DNA from: Rhizobium sp. Leaf306
Lineage (GTDB): Bacteria > Pseudomonadota > Alphaproteobacteria > Rhizobiales > Rhizobiaceae
Assembly: GCF_001423425.1 (NCBI RefSeq)
Contig: NZ_LMNX01000001.1
Span: 1,198,970 to 1,262,969, forward strand
Direction: 5' to 3'
Length of the DNA stretch: 64,000 bases
Shown here: positions 20,670 to 30,247 of the stretch, piece by piece
Numbering within the stretch: position 1 is the first letter of the stretch
How the letters are laid out: the number at the start of each line of letters is the position of its first letter
Translations under genes and position numbers: made by a program
The notes under the pieces: model-generated
Database searches by the model: none
Seen by the model: only the letters and a program-made list of their open reading frames with translations
What the model was told of the DNA's origin: nothing

Positions 20670-21488
20670 ATGGCCGCAAACGACATGAAGCTTGTAGTGG
20701 TTGGCGCGGCAGGCCGTATGGGCCAGGCCCTGATCCGGATCATCCACGAGACTGACGGCGTCACGCTGCATGCCGCGATCGAACGGGAAGGCTCAGCCTT
20801 CGTCGGAAAGGATGCCGGTGATCTTGCCGGAACCGGGCCGCTTGGCGTTACCGTTACCACCGATCCCCTGAAGGCGTTTCTCGACGCCGATGGCGTTCTG
20901 GATTTCACGGCACCTGACGCAAGCGTGACGTTTGCCGGGCTCGCCGCACAGGCGCGCATCGTGCATGTGATCGGCACGACCGGCTGCGGACCGGAGCACG
21001 AGGAAAAAATCGAGGCTGCCGCCCGGCATGCACGGATCGTGAAGTCCGGCAACATGAGCCTTGGCGTCAATCTGCTCGGCGTGCTGACGCGCGATGCGGC
21101 GAAAGCGCTTCCTGCTATTGGCTGGGATATCGAAATCGTCGAGATGCACCACAAGCACAAGGTGGATGCGCCATCCGGCACCGCGCTGCTGCTTGGCGAG
21201 GCAGCGGCTGCCGGGCGTGGCATCGATCTTGCCACGCAGTCGGTGCGGGTGCGCGATGGCCATACCGGCCCCCGCCCTGCCGGCACGATCGGCTTTGCGA
21301 CGCTTCGCGGCGGCTCCGTTGTCGGCGATCATTCGGTCATCCTTGCCGGCGAAGGTGAGCTGGTGACGCTGTCGCACAGTGCCCGCGACCGCTCGATCTT
21401 CGCGCGCGGCGCGGTAACTGCTGCCGTCTGGGCGCGCGACGAAAAGCCGGGTTTCTATTCCATGCTCGACGTTCTCGGGCTTTCTTGA
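20670..21488 (+). CDS. dapB: 4-hydroxy-tetrahydrodipicolinate reductase
   Basis: NAD(P)H-dependent step of lysine and meso-diaminopimelate synthesis. 272 residues. The nucleotide-binding motif [10 protein letters not shown] is at the N-terminus, and the catalytic segment [15 protein letters not shown] carries the catalytic His and Lys. Starts 23 bp after the MsbA-like gene. Confidence 0.97.
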   Translation: MAANDMKLVVVGAAGRMGQALIRIIHETDGVTLHAAIEREGSAFVGKDAGDLAGTGPLGVTVTTDPLKAFLDADGVLDFTAPDASVTFAGLAAQARIVHVIGTTGCGPEHEEKIEAAARHARIVKSGNMSLGVNLLGVLTRDAAKALPAIGWDIEIVEMHHKHKVDAPSGTALLLGEAAAAGRGIDLATQSVRVRDGHTGPRPAGTIGFATLRGGSVVGDHSVILAGEGELVTLSHSARDRSIFARGAVTAAVWARDEKPGFYSMLDVLGLS

Positions 21489-21510
21489 CACTATCGGAGG
21501 AATTCAATTC

Positions 21511-22146
21511 ATGAGCGGTACACTCGTCCTCGTTCGCCACGGCCAGAGCGACTGGAACCTGAAGAACCTTTTCACCGGCTGGAAGGATCCCGAGCTTACT
21601 CCGCTCGGCATTCAGGAAGCCGAGACCGGCGGCCAGGCGCTTGCCGATACCGGCATCAAGTTCGATATCGCCTTCACCTCCGACCTCAAGCGAGCCCAGG
21701 ATACGCTGAAGATCGTGCTCGACAAGCTCGGCCAGACCGACCTTGAAACCATCCGCGACCAGGCCCTGAACGAGCGCGACTACGGCGATCTCTCCGGCCT
21801 CAACAAGGACGATGCGCGGGCGAAGTGGGGCGAAGAGCAGGTGCATATCTGGCGCCGTTCCTACGACATCCCGCCACCGGGCGGCGAGAGCCTGCGCGAC
21901 ACCGGTGCCCGGGTGTGGCCCTATTACATGACCGAGATCCTGCCGCGCGTGCTGCGCGGCGAAAAGGTGCTTGTCGCCGCCCATGGCAATTCGCTGCGCT
22001 CGCTGGTGATGGTTCTCGACCGTCTCAGCAAGGAAGAGATCCTCAAGCTCAACCTCGCGACCGGCGTGCCGATGGTCTACGTGCTGAACGCGGATTCCAC
22101 CGTCGCGTCGAAGAAGGTTCTGGGCGACATGTCCGCCGCGCATTAA
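21511..22146 (+). CDS. gpmA: 2,3-bisphosphoglycerate-dependent phosphoglycerate mutase
   Basis: Interconverts 3- and 2-phosphoglycerate in glycolysis through a phosphohistidine. 211 residues, the short form usual in alphaproteobacteria. It has the catalytic [18 protein letters not shown] with His at residue 9, the acid/base [12 protein letters not shown], and the second histidine in [14 protein letters not shown] lies before the ATG, 22 bp after dapB. A terminator follows at 22170. Confidence 0.96.
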   Translation: MSGTLVLVRHGQSDWNLKNLFTGWKDPELTPLGIQEAETGGQALADTGIKFDIAFTSDLKRAQDTLKIVLDKLGQTDLETIRDQALNERDYGDLSGLNKDDARAKWGEEQVHIWRRSYDIPPPGGESLRDTGARVWPYYMTEILPRVLRGEKVLVAAHGNSLRSLVMVLDRLSKEEILKLNLATGVPMVYVLNADSTVASKKVLGDMSAAH

Positions 22147-22169
22147 CACGCGCCAAGTCTTCAAGATCG

Positions 22170-22205
22170 CGCCGGCTCGCATGGACAATGCGGGCCGGCG
22201 TTTTC
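22170..22205 (+). terminator. Terminator after gpmA
   Basis: CGCCGGC (22170-22176) pairs with GCCGGCG (22194-22200), reinforced by inner CGCAT/ATGCG, followed by TTTTC. It separates gpmA from the convergent phnF. Confidence 0.85.
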
Positions 22206-22210
22206 AATTG

Positions 22211-22936
22211 TCAGTTCTCGATCGTGAACTGCACCATGTCGGCCGGGAAGCGGCTGATTGCATATTGCACGGGCACGCCATCCGGATCTGCGTTCAACGC
22301 ACGCGTTACCAGCATGATCGCACCCGGCGACAATTCCAGATCCGCAAGGTCGCCGCTGTCTGCGTGGACCGCCGTGACTTCCGTCGAGACGCGGAGATAG
22401 TCGGTCAGGCCGATTGCCGCGAAGGCTGCGGTTATGGAGCCGCTCTCGCGATAGGCCTCTGCGATCCCTGAAAAGCGATCGGCCGGGAACCAGGCGGTTG
22501 CCCGTGATACCGGACGGCGATCCGCTTTGCGCAGGGTTTCAAGCCGGATCACGGCAGCACCGACAGCAAGCTGCAGTCGCGACGCCAGATCCGGTGTCGC
22601 CGGTTCCTCCGATGCCGCCAGCAGCAGACCTTCTTTTTCTTTGGCCTGATCGCCGATGCCCTCGCTGAACCGGGTTCGCCTGGAAATCGGGAAATTGAGC
22701 CGCTCCTTGCGCTCGATCAGCGTTCCCCGCCCCTGAACGGCCCGCACGATGCCCTCCTGCGCCAGCGCTGCCAGCGCGCTTCTCACCGTATGCCGGTTCA
22801 CGCCGAATTCCGCCGCCAGCGAAATCTCCGGCGGCACCTTGCCGGTCGCGTCGTAATCGCCGTTTGCGATCGCCGTGCGGATACGGTCGGCTATCTGCCG
22901 CCACAACGCGACGCCGCTCTGCCTCTGAACAATCAC
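22211..22936 (-). CDS. phnF: GntR/HutC-family repressor of phosphonate genes
   Basis: 241-residue regulator. The N-terminal winged helix-turn-helix (about residues 8-75, with PPEISLAAEFGVNRHTVRSA) is joined to a UTRA ligand-binding domain (about 95-235). It is divergent from phnG, and a perfect inverted repeat lies next to the phnG ribosome site, which fits PhnF acting as a local repressor. The effector ligand is not known from sequence. Confidence 0.9.
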   Translation of the reverse strand: MIVQRQSGVALWRQIADRIRTAIANGDYDATGKVPPEISLAAEFGVNRHTVRSALAALAQEGIVRAVQGRGTLIERKERLNFPISRRTRFSEGIGDQAKEKEGLLLAASEEPATPDLASRLQLAVGAAVIRLETLRKADRRPVSRATAWFPADRFSGIAEAYRESGSITAAFAAIGLTDYLRVSTEVTAVHADSGDLADLELSPGAIMLVTRALNADPDGVPVQYAISRFPADMVQFTIEN

Positions 22937-22948
22937 CAGTCGGTACCC

Positions 22949-22970
22949 CTGTCACACGCTTGTTATACGC
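22949..22970 (+). promoter_or_regulatory. Candidate Pho box upstream of phnG
   Basis: Two tandem 11-bp units, CCTGTCACACG and CTTGTTATACG, are identical at 8 of 11 positions and resemble PhoB half-sites (CTGTCAT type). They lie about 65 bp upstream of the phnG start, in the phnF-phnG gap. Confidence 0.45.
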
Positions 22971-23001
22971 CACCTTTATTGGTACATGTAATTTGTATGG
23001 T

Positions 23002-23019
23002 TGTCTATATAAATAGACA
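23002..23019. promoter_or_regulatory. Putative PhnF operator
   Basis: Perfect inverted repeat TGTCTAT-ATAA-ATAGACA. Its GTCTAT/ATAGAC arms fit HutC-subfamily GntR operators. It ends three bases before the phnG ribosome site (TAGGAGA), so bound PhnF would block transcription of phnG. Binding by PhnF is inferred from position and family. Confidence 0.65.
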
Positions 23020-23034
23020 TTTAGGAGATGACCG

Positions 23035-23508
23035 ATGGATCTTGCGGGAAATCACAAGGCGCTGGCGGAACCGGAACAGCGGCGCCGCTGCATCGAACTT
23101 CTGGCGCAGACTTCGTGCGACGAACTGAAGGCCGCGTGGAACGGGCTATCCGAAAAGCCAACCGTCAAGCCGGTGCGTGGACCGGAAACCGGTCTGGTGA
23201 TGGTTCGCGGCCGGATCGGTGGCGGCGGTTCGCCCTTCAATCTGGGTGAAGCAACAGTCACCCGCGCAACGATCCTTCTTGCCTCCGGCACGGCCGGCCA
23301 TGCCCAGGCGCTCGGCACCGACAAGGAAAAGGCGTGGCTGTCTGCGATATTCGATGCCCTGTGGCAGGAAGCAGAGACGCGCAATTTCGTCGAAACGGCG
23401 CTTCTTTCACCCACGGAAAGCCGCATCGCCGCTGAGGACAGACAGAACGCCGAAGAGACCGCGGCAACCCGCGTCGACTTCTTCACAATGGTACGGGGAG
23501 ACGATTGA
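23035..23508 (+). CDS. phnG: C-P lyase core subunit PhnG
   Basis: 157-residue subunit of the PhnGHIJ core complex. With PhnI and PhnH it builds the alpha-D-ribose 1-methylphosphonate 5-triphosphate precursor from ATP and phosphonate. Typical segments are GPETGLVMVRGRIGG, FNLGEATVTRA and the C-terminal TRVDFFTMVRGDD. ATG 23035 follows TAGGAG. It overlaps phnH by 4 nt, and opens a tightly packed operon. Confidence 0.95.
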   Translation: MDLAGNHKALAEPEQRRRCIELLAQTSCDELKAAWNGLSEKPTVKPVRGPETGLVMVRGRIGGGGSPFNLGEATVTRATILLASGTAGHAQALGTDKEKAWLSAIFDALWQEAETRNFVETALLSPTESRIAAEDRQNAEETAATRVDFFTMVRGDD

Positions 23509-24107
23509 TGGCCGTTCATGCACAAGCACTCGCCGGTGGGTTCACCGATCCGGTCTTCCAGTCCCAGACCATTTTCAAAACGCTGATGGACGGAATGGCG
23601 CGGCCCGGAACGATCAGCAGCACCGAACTTCAGGCCGGGCAGCCGGAACCGCTCGGCAATGCTGCCGGCGCGATTGCGCTCACGCTCTGCGATCACGATA
23701 CCCCGGTCTGGCTGAGCAACGGTCTTGCAAAGTCTGCGATGCCGGAATGGATCGGCTTCCATACGGGTGCACCGATCACCCGTGAAAAGGCGCAGAGCAG
23801 CTTCGCCTTCATCGAAGCCGGTACAGCGCCCTCTTCCTTCGGCCTGTTTGCCGCCGGTACCCAGGAATACCCTGACCGATCCACGACGCTCATCCTCGAA
23901 GTTGCAGCTCTTGGCGACGGTGAACAACTGAGCCTGACCGGACCGGGGATCCTCGCCACCAAAACGGTCGCAGTCGCGGGACTGCCGGATATGTTCGGGA
24001 GGCTCTGGGACGACAACAGGGCGCTCTTTCCCCGCGGAGTCGACGTCATCCTTACCGCCGGAGCGCAGTTCCTGTGCCTGCCGCGCACCACCCGGATTGC
24101 CGGCTGA
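23505..24107 (+). CDS. phnH: C-P lyase core subunit PhnH
   Basis: 200-residue PLP-transferase-fold protein of the C-P lyase core. Family features are the N-terminal GGFTDPVFQSQTIFKTLMDG, MARPG, and the C-terminal FPRGVDVILTAG with LPRTTRI. It overlaps phnG by 4 nt and is followed by phnI after 20 bp. Confidence 0.95.
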   Translation: MMAVHAQALAGGFTDPVFQSQTIFKTLMDGMARPGTISSTELQAGQPEPLGNAAGAIALTLCDHDTPVWLSNGLAKSAMPEWIGFHTGAPITREKAQSSFAFIEAGTAPSSFGLFAAGTQEYPDRSTTLILEVAALGDGEQLSLTGPGILATKTVAVAGLPDMFGRLWDDNRALFPRGVDVILTAGAQFLCLPRTTRIAG

Positions 24108-24127
24108 GCCGAAGGAGATCAGAACCC

Positions 24128-25234
24128 ATGTATGTTGCAGTCAAGGGTGGCGAGGCCGCCATTACCAACGCTCACGCATTGCTTGCCGACCGACGTCGCG
24201 GCGACCGGTCGCTTCCCGCACTCACGATCGAGCAGATCGCCGAACAGCTTGGTCTTGCCGTCGATCGGGTGATGGCGGAAGCCTCGCTCTATGATCGGTC
24301 GCTGGCCGCACTTGCGGTGCGCCAGTCGCGTGGCGACCTGATCGAGGCGATCTTTTTGCTTCGGGCCTACCGCACCACGCTGCCCCGCTTCGGTTCTTCC
24401 GTTCCGGTCGATACCGCAGCCATGAAGGTCGAGCGGCGCGTCTCGGCAACCTACAAGGATCTGCCGGGCGGCCAGCTGCTTGGCCCCACCTTCGATTACA
24501 CCCATCGGCTTCTCGATCCGTCGCTGCTGACGGATGAGGCGATCGCTGATCCTGCACGCAAAGAGGCGTCCGGGGATGAGATCATGCGCGTTTCCGACAT
24601 TCTGGCGCACGAGGGGCTGATCGAGCCGGACGGCGACCTGCCTGACGACCATGCGGCAGGAGACCTGACCCGCGAGCCGCTGGAATTTCCGATGGGTCGT
24701 GACCTCAGGCTTCAGGCCTTGGCCCGCGGCGACGAGGGCTTTCTGCTGGCGCTCGGCTACTCGACCCAGCGCGGCTATGGCCGCAACCACCCATTCGTCG
24801 GCGAGATCCGGATCGGCGAGGTGGAGGTGGAAATGGACATGCCGGAACTCGGCTTCCCGGTCTCCCTCGGTCGCATCCAACTGACCGAGTGCCAGATGAT
24901 CAACCAGTTCAAGGGCTCCTCCATAGCACCGCCGCAGTTCACCCGTGGCTACGGGCTCGTGTTCGGGCAGAGCGAACGCAAGGCGATGTCGATGTCGCTG
25001 GTGGATCGCGCGCTTCGTGCGGAAGAGCTTGGCGAGGACATTACCGCGCCGGCGCAGGACGAGGAATTCGTCATTTCGCATTCCGACAACGTGCAGGCGA
25101 CCGGCTTCGTCGAACACCTGAAACTGCCCCATTACGTCGACTTCCAGGCGGAGCTTGCCATGGTGCGCAAGATGCGGGCCGACATAGAGGCCACTCGCCA
25201 TGCCGATACCGAGATGAAGGATGCTGCCGAATGA
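24128..25234 (+). CDS. phnI: C-P lyase core subunit PhnI
   Basis: Nucleosidase-like subunit that displaces adenine from ATP with phosphonate, together with PhnG, PhnH and PhnL. 368 residues from ATG 24128 (MYVAVKGGEAAI), with AAGGAG upstream. Conserved stretches include RVSATYKDLPGGQ, LGPTFDYTHRLLD and QLTECQMINQFKG. It overlaps phnJ by 4 nt (ATGA). Confidence 0.96.
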   Translation: MYVAVKGGEAAITNAHALLADRRRGDRSLPALTIEQIAEQLGLAVDRVMAEASLYDRSLAALAVRQSRGDLIEAIFLLRAYRTTLPRFGSSVPVDTAAMKVERRVSATYKDLPGGQLLGPTFDYTHRLLDPSLLTDEAIADPARKEASGDEIMRVSDILAHEGLIEPDGDLPDDHAAGDLTREPLEFPMGRDLRLQALARGDEGFLLALGYSTQRGYGRNHPFVGEIRIGEVEVEMDMPELGFPVSLGRIQLTECQMINQFKGSSIAPPQFTRGYGLVFGQSERKAMSMSLVDRALRAEELGEDITAPAQDEEFVISHSDNVQATGFVEHLKLPHYVDFQAELAMVRKMRADIEATRHADTEMKDAAE

Positions 25235-26115
25235 GTGCCGATCTCGCCACCTACAATTTCGCCTATCTGGACGAACAGACGAAACGGATGATCCGCCGTG
25301 CGATCCTGAAAGCGATCGCCATTCCCGGCTACCAGGTGCCGTTCGCGTCGCGCGAAATGCCGATGCCCTATGGCTGGGGTACCGGCGGCGTGCAGGTGAC
25401 GGCCGCGATCATCGGTCCGGACGATGTGCTGAAGGTCATCGACCAGGGCGCGGACGACACGACCAATGCGGTCTCCATCCGCGCTTTCTTCCAGAAGGTC
25501 GCCAGTGTCGCGGTGACCACCCATACGAAGGATGCGACTATCATCCAGACGCGCCATCGCATTCCCGAACAGAAGCTGACCGAGGGGCAGGTGCTGGTCT
25601 ATCAGGTGCCGATCCCGGAACCGCTGCGTTTCCTCGAGCCGCGCGAGACCGAGACCCGGAAAATGCATGCGCTTGAAGAATACGGGCTGATGCATGTGAA
25701 GCTTTACGAGGACATTGCCCATAACGGCCGCATCTCCAAGACCTATGCCTATCCGGTCAAGGTCGACGGTCGGTATGTGATGGACCCCTCGCCGACCCCG
25801 AAATTCGACAATCCGAAAATGCACATGTCCGATGCGCTGCAGCTGTTCGGCGCGGGACGTGAAAAGCGGATCTACGCGGTTCCGCCCCATACCGAAGTGG
25901 TCAGCCTGGATTTCGAGGACCATCCGTTCGAGATCCAGACATTCGAGCAGGATTGCGCACTCTGCGGCGCGCACGGCGTCTATCTCGACGAAGTGGTGCT
26001 CGACGACCAGGGCGGGCGGATGTTCGTCTGCTCCGATACCGACCATTGCGAAGACCGACGGGACCATGGCCATGTCGGCGAGATGCTCGCCCCCAACAAG
26101 GAGGCTGCGGAATGA
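25231..26115 (+). CDS. phnJ: Carbon-phosphorus lyase PhnJ (radical SAM)
   Basis: Cleaves the C-P bond of ribose 1-methylphosphonate 5-phosphate to give methane (from methylphosphonate) and the 1,2-cyclic phosphate. 294 residues. The unusual iron-sulfur motif is intact: Cys242, Cys245, Cys267 and Cys273 (CX2CX21CX5C), in the same arrangement as the Escherichia coli protein. It has the GWGTGGVQVT segment of the family. It is coupled to both neighbours by ATGA overlaps. Confidence 0.97.
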   Translation: MSADLATYNFAYLDEQTKRMIRRAILKAIAIPGYQVPFASREMPMPYGWGTGGVQVTAAIIGPDDVLKVIDQGADDTTNAVSIRAFFQKVASVAVTTHTKDATIIQTRHRIPEQKLTEGQVLVYQVPIPEPLRFLEPRETETRKMHALEEYGLMHVKLYEDIAHNGRISKTYAYPVKVDGRYVMDPSPTPKFDNPKMHMSDALQLFGAGREKRIYAVPPHTEVVSLDFEDHPFEIQTFEQDCALCGAHGVYLDEVVLDDQGGRMFVCSDTDHCEDRRDHGHVGEMLAPNKEAAE

Positions 26116-26888
26116 GCGAGACTCCCCTTCTCAAAGTCAGCGGCGTTTCGAAATTCTATGGCAGCCGGATCGGTTGCCAGGATGTCAGTTTCGATCTCTG
26201 GCCGGGCGAAGTGCTGGCCATCGTCGGCGAATCCGGCTCCGGTAAGACGACGCTGCTCAATTGCCTGTCGACCCGGCTGATGCCGAGCGCCGGCAGTGTC
26301 GAATACCGGATGCGCGACGGCAACTTCCGCGATCTCTATCACATGAGCGAGGCCGAACGGCGGTTCCTGATGCGCACCGACTGGGGGTTTGTGCACCAGA
26401 ACCCGGCCGATGGTTTGCGTATGACGGTATCGGCGGGCGCCAATGTCGGCGAACGGCTGATGGCGGTCGGTGACCGGCATTACGGCAAGATCCGCGAAAC
26501 GGCGACCGACTGGCTGGGACGTGTGGAGATTTCCGCCGACCGCATCGACGACCAGCCGCGCGCCTTTTCCGGCGGCATGCGCCAGCGTCTGCAGATCGCC
26601 CGCAATCTCGTGACTGGCCCACGCCTCGTGTTCATGGACGAACCGACCGGCGGTCTCGACGTCTCGGTGCAGGCCCGGTTGCTCGACCTTGTGCGCGGGC
26701 TCGTCAACGATCTCGGTCTCTCGGCCATTGTCGTCACCCATGATCTCGCGGTCGCCCGGCTTCTCTCGCACCGGATGATGGTGATGAAGGACGGTCACGT
26801 GATCGAACAGGGTCTTACCGACCGTGTTCTCGACGACCCCCGCGAGCCCTACACGCAGTTGCTCGTCTCCTCGATTCTCCAGGTATAG
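26112..26888 (+). CDS. phnK: C-P lyase system ATPase PhnK
   Basis: 258-residue ABC-type ATPase that docks on the PhnGHIJ core rather than on a membrane permease. Walker A is [11 protein letters not shown], the signature FSGGMRQRLQIARN, and Walker B LVFMDEPTGGLDV. PhnK typically resembles oligopeptide transporter ATPases, as seen here. Starts with a 4-nt overlap on phnJ. Confidence 0.95.
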   Translation: MSETPLLKVSGVSKFYGSRIGCQDVSFDLWPGEVLAIVGESGSGKTTLLNCLSTRLMPSAGSVEYRMRDGNFRDLYHMSEAERRFLMRTDWGFVHQNPADGLRMTVSAGANVGERLMAVGDRHYGKIRETATDWLGRVEISADRIDDQPRAFSGGMRQRLQIARNLVTGPRLVFMDEPTGGLDVSVQARLLDLVRGLVNDLGLSAIVVTHDLAVARLLSHRMMVMKDGHVIEQGLTDRVLDDPREPYTQLLVSSILQV

Positions 26889-26897
26889 GACAGACCG

Positions 26898-27608
26898 ATG
26901 GCCACTCCACTCGTCGTCTCGGAAGTCTCCAAAAGCTTCATCATGCACCTGCGCGACGGCATCAAGCTGCCGGTCGTCAACGACGTCAGCTCTTCCGTCG
27001 CCGGCGGCGAATGCGTCGTGCTCGGCGGTCCCTCGGGGATCGGAAAGAGCTCCATCCTGAAAATGCTCTACGGCAACTATGCCGTCGATGCCGGCCAGAT
27101 CCTGGTGAACCACCGCGAGAAGATCGTCGATATCGCGGCAGCCGATCCGCGCACGATCATCGAGGTGCGCCGGCATACGATGGGTTATGTCAGCCAGTTC
27201 CTGCGCACCGTGCCGCGCGTCGCAGCAGTCGACGTGGTGGCAGAGCCGCTCGTTGCCCGCGGTATCGACGCGGCGGAAGCTAAGGACAAGGCGGTCGAAC
27301 TGCTAGCCAGGCTCAACCTGCCGCGCGAACTCTGGTCGCTTCCGCCCGCCACCTTTTCCGGCGGCGAGCAGCAGCGCGTCAACATTGCCCGCGGCTTCAT
27401 CACCAGCCACCGCATTCTGCTTCTCGACGAGCCGACCGCATCGCTCGACGCGACCAACCGGCGTGTGGTGATCGAGATGATCGCTGCCAAGAAGGCCGAA
27501 GGCGTTGCCATGCTCGGCATCTTCCATGACGAGGAAGTGCGCGAGGCCGTTGCGGACCGTATTCTCGATGTCAGCGCGTTTTCACCACGAAAGGCAGTTG
27601 CCGCATGA
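26898..27608 (+). CDS. phnL: C-P lyase system ATPase PhnL
   Basis: 236-residue ABC-type ATPase required for the PhnI-dependent step and for binding to the core complex. Walker A is GPSGIGKSS, the signature [14 protein letters not shown], and Walker [12 protein letters not shown]; LolD-like in plan. It lies 9 bp after phnK and overlaps the next gene by 4 nt. Confidence 0.95.
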   Translation: MATPLVVSEVSKSFIMHLRDGIKLPVVNDVSSSVAGGECVVLGGPSGIGKSSILKMLYGNYAVDAGQILVNHREKIVDIAAADPRTIIEVRRHTMGYVSQFLRTVPRVAAVDVVAEPLVARGIDAAEAKDKAVELLARLNLPRELWSLPPATFSGGEQQRVNIARGFITSHRILLLDEPTASLDATNRRVVIEMIAAKKAEGVAMLGIFHDEEVREAVADRILDVSAFSPRKAVAA

Positions 27609-28222
27609 GTGCCAAGGTCGGTATCAACCCCGTCATCCACGCGACGGCGAGCGTCAGCAGTTCGACGATCGGTCGCTATACGGAAATTTCCGAGCGCTGC
27701 CGCATCGACGAAGCCGAGATCGGCGACTACTCGTACATCATGCAGGACGGCTCCATCTGGTGCGCGACGATCGGCAAATTCGTCAACATCGCCGCTTCTG
27801 TGCGCATCAACGCAACGAACCACCCGACATGGCGGGCCACGCTGCATCACTTCACCTATCGTGCCTCCAACTACTGGGACGATGCTGAAGATGAGACCGA
27901 CTTCTTCGAGTGGCGGCGCGACAACCGGGTGACGATCGGCCACGACGTCTGGATCGGCCATGGTGCCACCGTGCTGCCGGGCGTGACGGTCGGCAACGGC
28001 GCGGTGATCGGCGCCGGAGCCGTGGTGTCGAAGGACGTTGCCCCCTATACGATCGTCGGCGGCGTGCCGGCCAAGCTGATCCGGGAGCGTTTCACGAGGG
28101 AGGTCGGCGACGGCATGGATCGCCTCGCGTGGTGGGACTGGGATCACCAGACGCTGCGCACGGCACTCGACGATTTCCGGGCGCTATCTGCCGAAGCCTT
28201 CCTCGCGAAATATGCGGCGTAG
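27605..28222 (+). CDS. Phosphonate-cluster hexapeptide-repeat acyltransferase
   Basis: 205-residue left-handed beta-helix transferase. Hexapeptide turns run from about residue 10 ([19 protein letters not shown]) to about residue 160 ([35 protein letters not shown] is split across the core), followed by a [14 protein letters not shown] motif typical of O-acetyltransferases. It belongs to the thr-family that recurs in phn operons. Its substrate is unknown; it may modify an aminophosphonate or an intermediate, like the unrelated PhnO. ATGA overlap with phnL argues for a role in the pathway. Confidence 0.85.
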   Translation: MSAKVGINPVIHATASVSSSTIGRYTEISERCRIDEAEIGDYSYIMQDGSIWCATIGKFVNIAASVRINATNHPTWRATLHHFTYRASNYWDDAEDETDFFEWRRDNRVTIGHDVWIGHGATVLPGVTVGNGAVIGAGAVVSKDVAPYTIVGGVPAKLIRERFTREVGDGMDRLAWWDWDHQTLRTALDDFRALSAEAFLAKYAA

Positions 28223-28245
28223 CAGGGCGTTCAAGCCGGGTAAAC

Positions 28246-28278
28246 ATGTAACAAAACCTACATAAAACCGACATTCAG
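28246..28278 (+). promoter_or_regulatory. Triple 11-bp Pho box upstream of phnC
   Basis: Three consecutive 11-bp units: ATGTAACAAAA, CCTACATAAAA and CCGACATTCAG. They share an ACA core and A-rich 3' part at exact 11-bp spacing, as in PhoB direct repeats. They end 57 bp before phnC, so phosphate starvation control of phnCDE is likely. Confidence 0.6.
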
Positions 28279-28335
28279 GGTTCATCAACCAGGTCTAATC
28301 CGATCCTCACCAGGCAATGGGACGGATTGAAAAAC

Positions 28336-29190
28336 ATGAAGTTTGAATTGAGGAATGTCACCCGACGTTTCGGCGATCATATCGCAGTCAACGCCGTCAG
28401 CGTGGAGATACCTCAAGGTCAGATGGTCGGCGTCATCGGTCGCTCCGGCGCCGGCAAATCGACGCTTCTGCGCATGATCAACCGCCTGCAGGAGCCGAGC
28501 TCCGGTTCCATCCGGTTTGGCGATCTCGAGGTTTCCGCTCTCAAGGGCGCCGGCTTGCGCAACTGGCAGCGCGACTGCGCGATGATCTTCCAGCAGTTCA
28601 ATCTGGTGCCGCGCCTCGACGTGATGACCAATGTGATGCTCGGCCGGTTGAACCACCGATCCACGATCATGAGCCTTCTCAACATCTTCTCCGACGACGA
28701 GCGGATGGCTGCGATCGCCGCTCTTGAGCGTCTCGGTATCGAGCAGACGGCCATGCAGCGCGCCGGCACGCTTTCGGGCGGACAGCAGCAGCGCGTCGCC
28801 ATCGCCCGCGCCCTGATGCAGGCCCCAAAAATGCTTCTGGCCGATGAGCCGATCGCCTCTCTCGACCCGCTCAACGCCAAGATCGTGATGGACGCGCTGC
28901 GCGACATCAACGAGCGCGAGGGCATTACCGTCATCACCAACCTGCACACGCTCGATACGGCCCGCGCCTATTGCGAGCGGATCATCGGCATGGCCGGCGG
29001 CCGCGTCGTCTTCGACGGCACGCCGTCGCAGCTGAACGCGCAAGCCGTCAGCGAGATCTACGGATCGGACCGCGACGGTGCCGGCATCGACGAGACGATG
29101 ACCTCGACCAGCATCAACAATCCCGTGGCCCCTACGGCTGCGGGCAAGCAATCGGCCGGAATAGGCAGCCTGGCAAGCGCCAGGGCCTGA
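28336..29190 (+). CDS. phnC: Phosphonate ABC transporter ATP-binding protein PhnC
   Basis: 284-residue importer ATPase. Walker A is [11 protein letters not shown], the signature [15 protein letters not shown], and Walker [13 protein letters not shown]. The start is ATG 28336 (MKFELRN) rather than the upstream in-frame TTG. A Ser/Thr/Ala-rich tail of about 40 residues extends past the ATPase fold. It opens the second phn transcription unit. Confidence 0.95.
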   Translation: MKFELRNVTRRFGDHIAVNAVSVEIPQGQMVGVIGRSGAGKSTLLRMINRLQEPSSGSIRFGDLEVSALKGAGLRNWQRDCAMIFQQFNLVPRLDVMTNVMLGRLNHRSTIMSLLNIFSDDERMAAIAALERLGIEQTAMQRAGTLSGGQQQRVAIARALMQAPKMLLADEPIASLDPLNAKIVMDALRDINEREGITVITNLHTLDTARAYCERIIGMAGGRVVFDGTPSQLNAQAVSEIYGSDRDGAGIDETMTSTSINNPVAPTAAGKQSAGIGSLASARA

Positions 29191-29272
29191 GCCGCATCCA
29201 GATCGTCTGCCCACGTAAAGGGCGCGTTGCTTCACGACCCAACTCCGGATGATCCGGAAACAGGAGATCACC

Positions 29273-30178
29273 ATGTTCAGAAAAACTATGCTTGCTGCCG
29301 CGACGCTCAGCCTGCTCGCCGGTTCCGCCCTTGCCCAGGACGTCAAGGTTCTGCGCATCGGTCTCGACGGCTCGGAAAACGAAGCCGACCAGATCCGCAA
29401 CACCCAGTGCGTTGCCGATGGCCTGAAGGCTGCGACCGGCGTATCCGAAGTGAAGCTGTTCCCGTCGCCGAACTATAACGGCGTTATCCAGGGCCTGCTC
29501 GGCGGCACGATCGACATTGCTTCGATGGGTGCAGCTTCCTATGCAGCCATCGCGCTCAAGGACGACAAGGCTGTCGACCCGATCCTGACCTACACGGGTT
29601 CGGACGGCTCGAGCGGTTACTACTCGATCATGGTTGCCCGCAAGGACAGCGGCATCAAGACGCTGGCTGACCTGAAGGGTAAGAAGATCGGCTTCGCCGA
29701 CCCGGATTCGACCTCGGGCTATCTCGTCCCGAATGTCGCGCTGCCGAAGGAAATCGGCATGCCGGTCAAGCAGTATTTCTCCGAAACCGGCTTCGGCGGC
29801 GGCCATGAGAACCTGGTTCTCGCCGTCCTCGACAAGAAGTTCGATGCCGGCACGACGTTCGGTTCGGGCGTTGGCAAGTGGGAAGAAGGTTATAGCGGCG
29901 GCAACCTGCACCAGATGGTCGCCAAGGGTAACCTCGACATGGACGATATCGTCCAGGTCTGGAAGTCGCCACTGATCCCGAACGGTCCGCTGATGGTCTC
30001 CAACAAGGTTCCGGCCGACATGAAGGCCAAGGTCAAGGCCTTCTTCATGGAACTGCCGAAGAAGAACCTCGCCTGCTTCCAGTCCTTCACCCAGGGCAAG
30101 AACAAGGACTACATCGAAGTCAATCCGGCCTTCTACCAGACGATCGTCGACGCCCGTAAGTCCGTTATCGGCGGCTGA
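29273..30178 (+). CDS. phnD: Phosphonate-binding periplasmic protein PhnD
   Basis: 301-residue binding protein. Start ATG 29273 follows CAGGAG and gives a signal peptide (MFRKTMLAAATLSLLAG, cleavage near ALAQD). The ligand-binding segments include MGAASYAAIAL, GKKIGFADPDSTSGYLVP and a GGGHENLVLAV loop, as in PhnD. It delivers phosphonates to PhnE1/PhnE2. Confidence 0.95.
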   Translation: MFRKTMLAAATLSLLAGSALAQDVKVLRIGLDGSENEADQIRNTQCVADGLKAATGVSEVKLFPSPNYNGVIQGLLGGTIDIASMGAASYAAIALKDDKAVDPILTYTGSDGSSGYYSIMVARKDSGIKTLADLKGKKIGFADPDSTSGYLVPNVALPKEIGMPVKQYFSETGFGGGHENLVLAVLDKKFDAGTTFGSGVGKWEEGYSGGNLHQMVAKGNLDMDDIVQVWKSPLIPNGPLMVSNKVPADMKAKVKAFFMELPKKNLACFQSFTQGKNKDYIEVNPAFYQTIVDARKSVIGG

Positions 30179-30247
30179 TCATCCTTCAAAAGACCTGGCG
30201 GCGGCATCTGCAGAAGGTGCCGCCGTTCTGCAACGAGAGACACGGGC

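Noticed and set aside
22981-23001. Further Pho-box units between the 11-bp repeats and the PhnF operator
   Set aside because: The AT-rich sequence has no convincing 11-bp periodic match.
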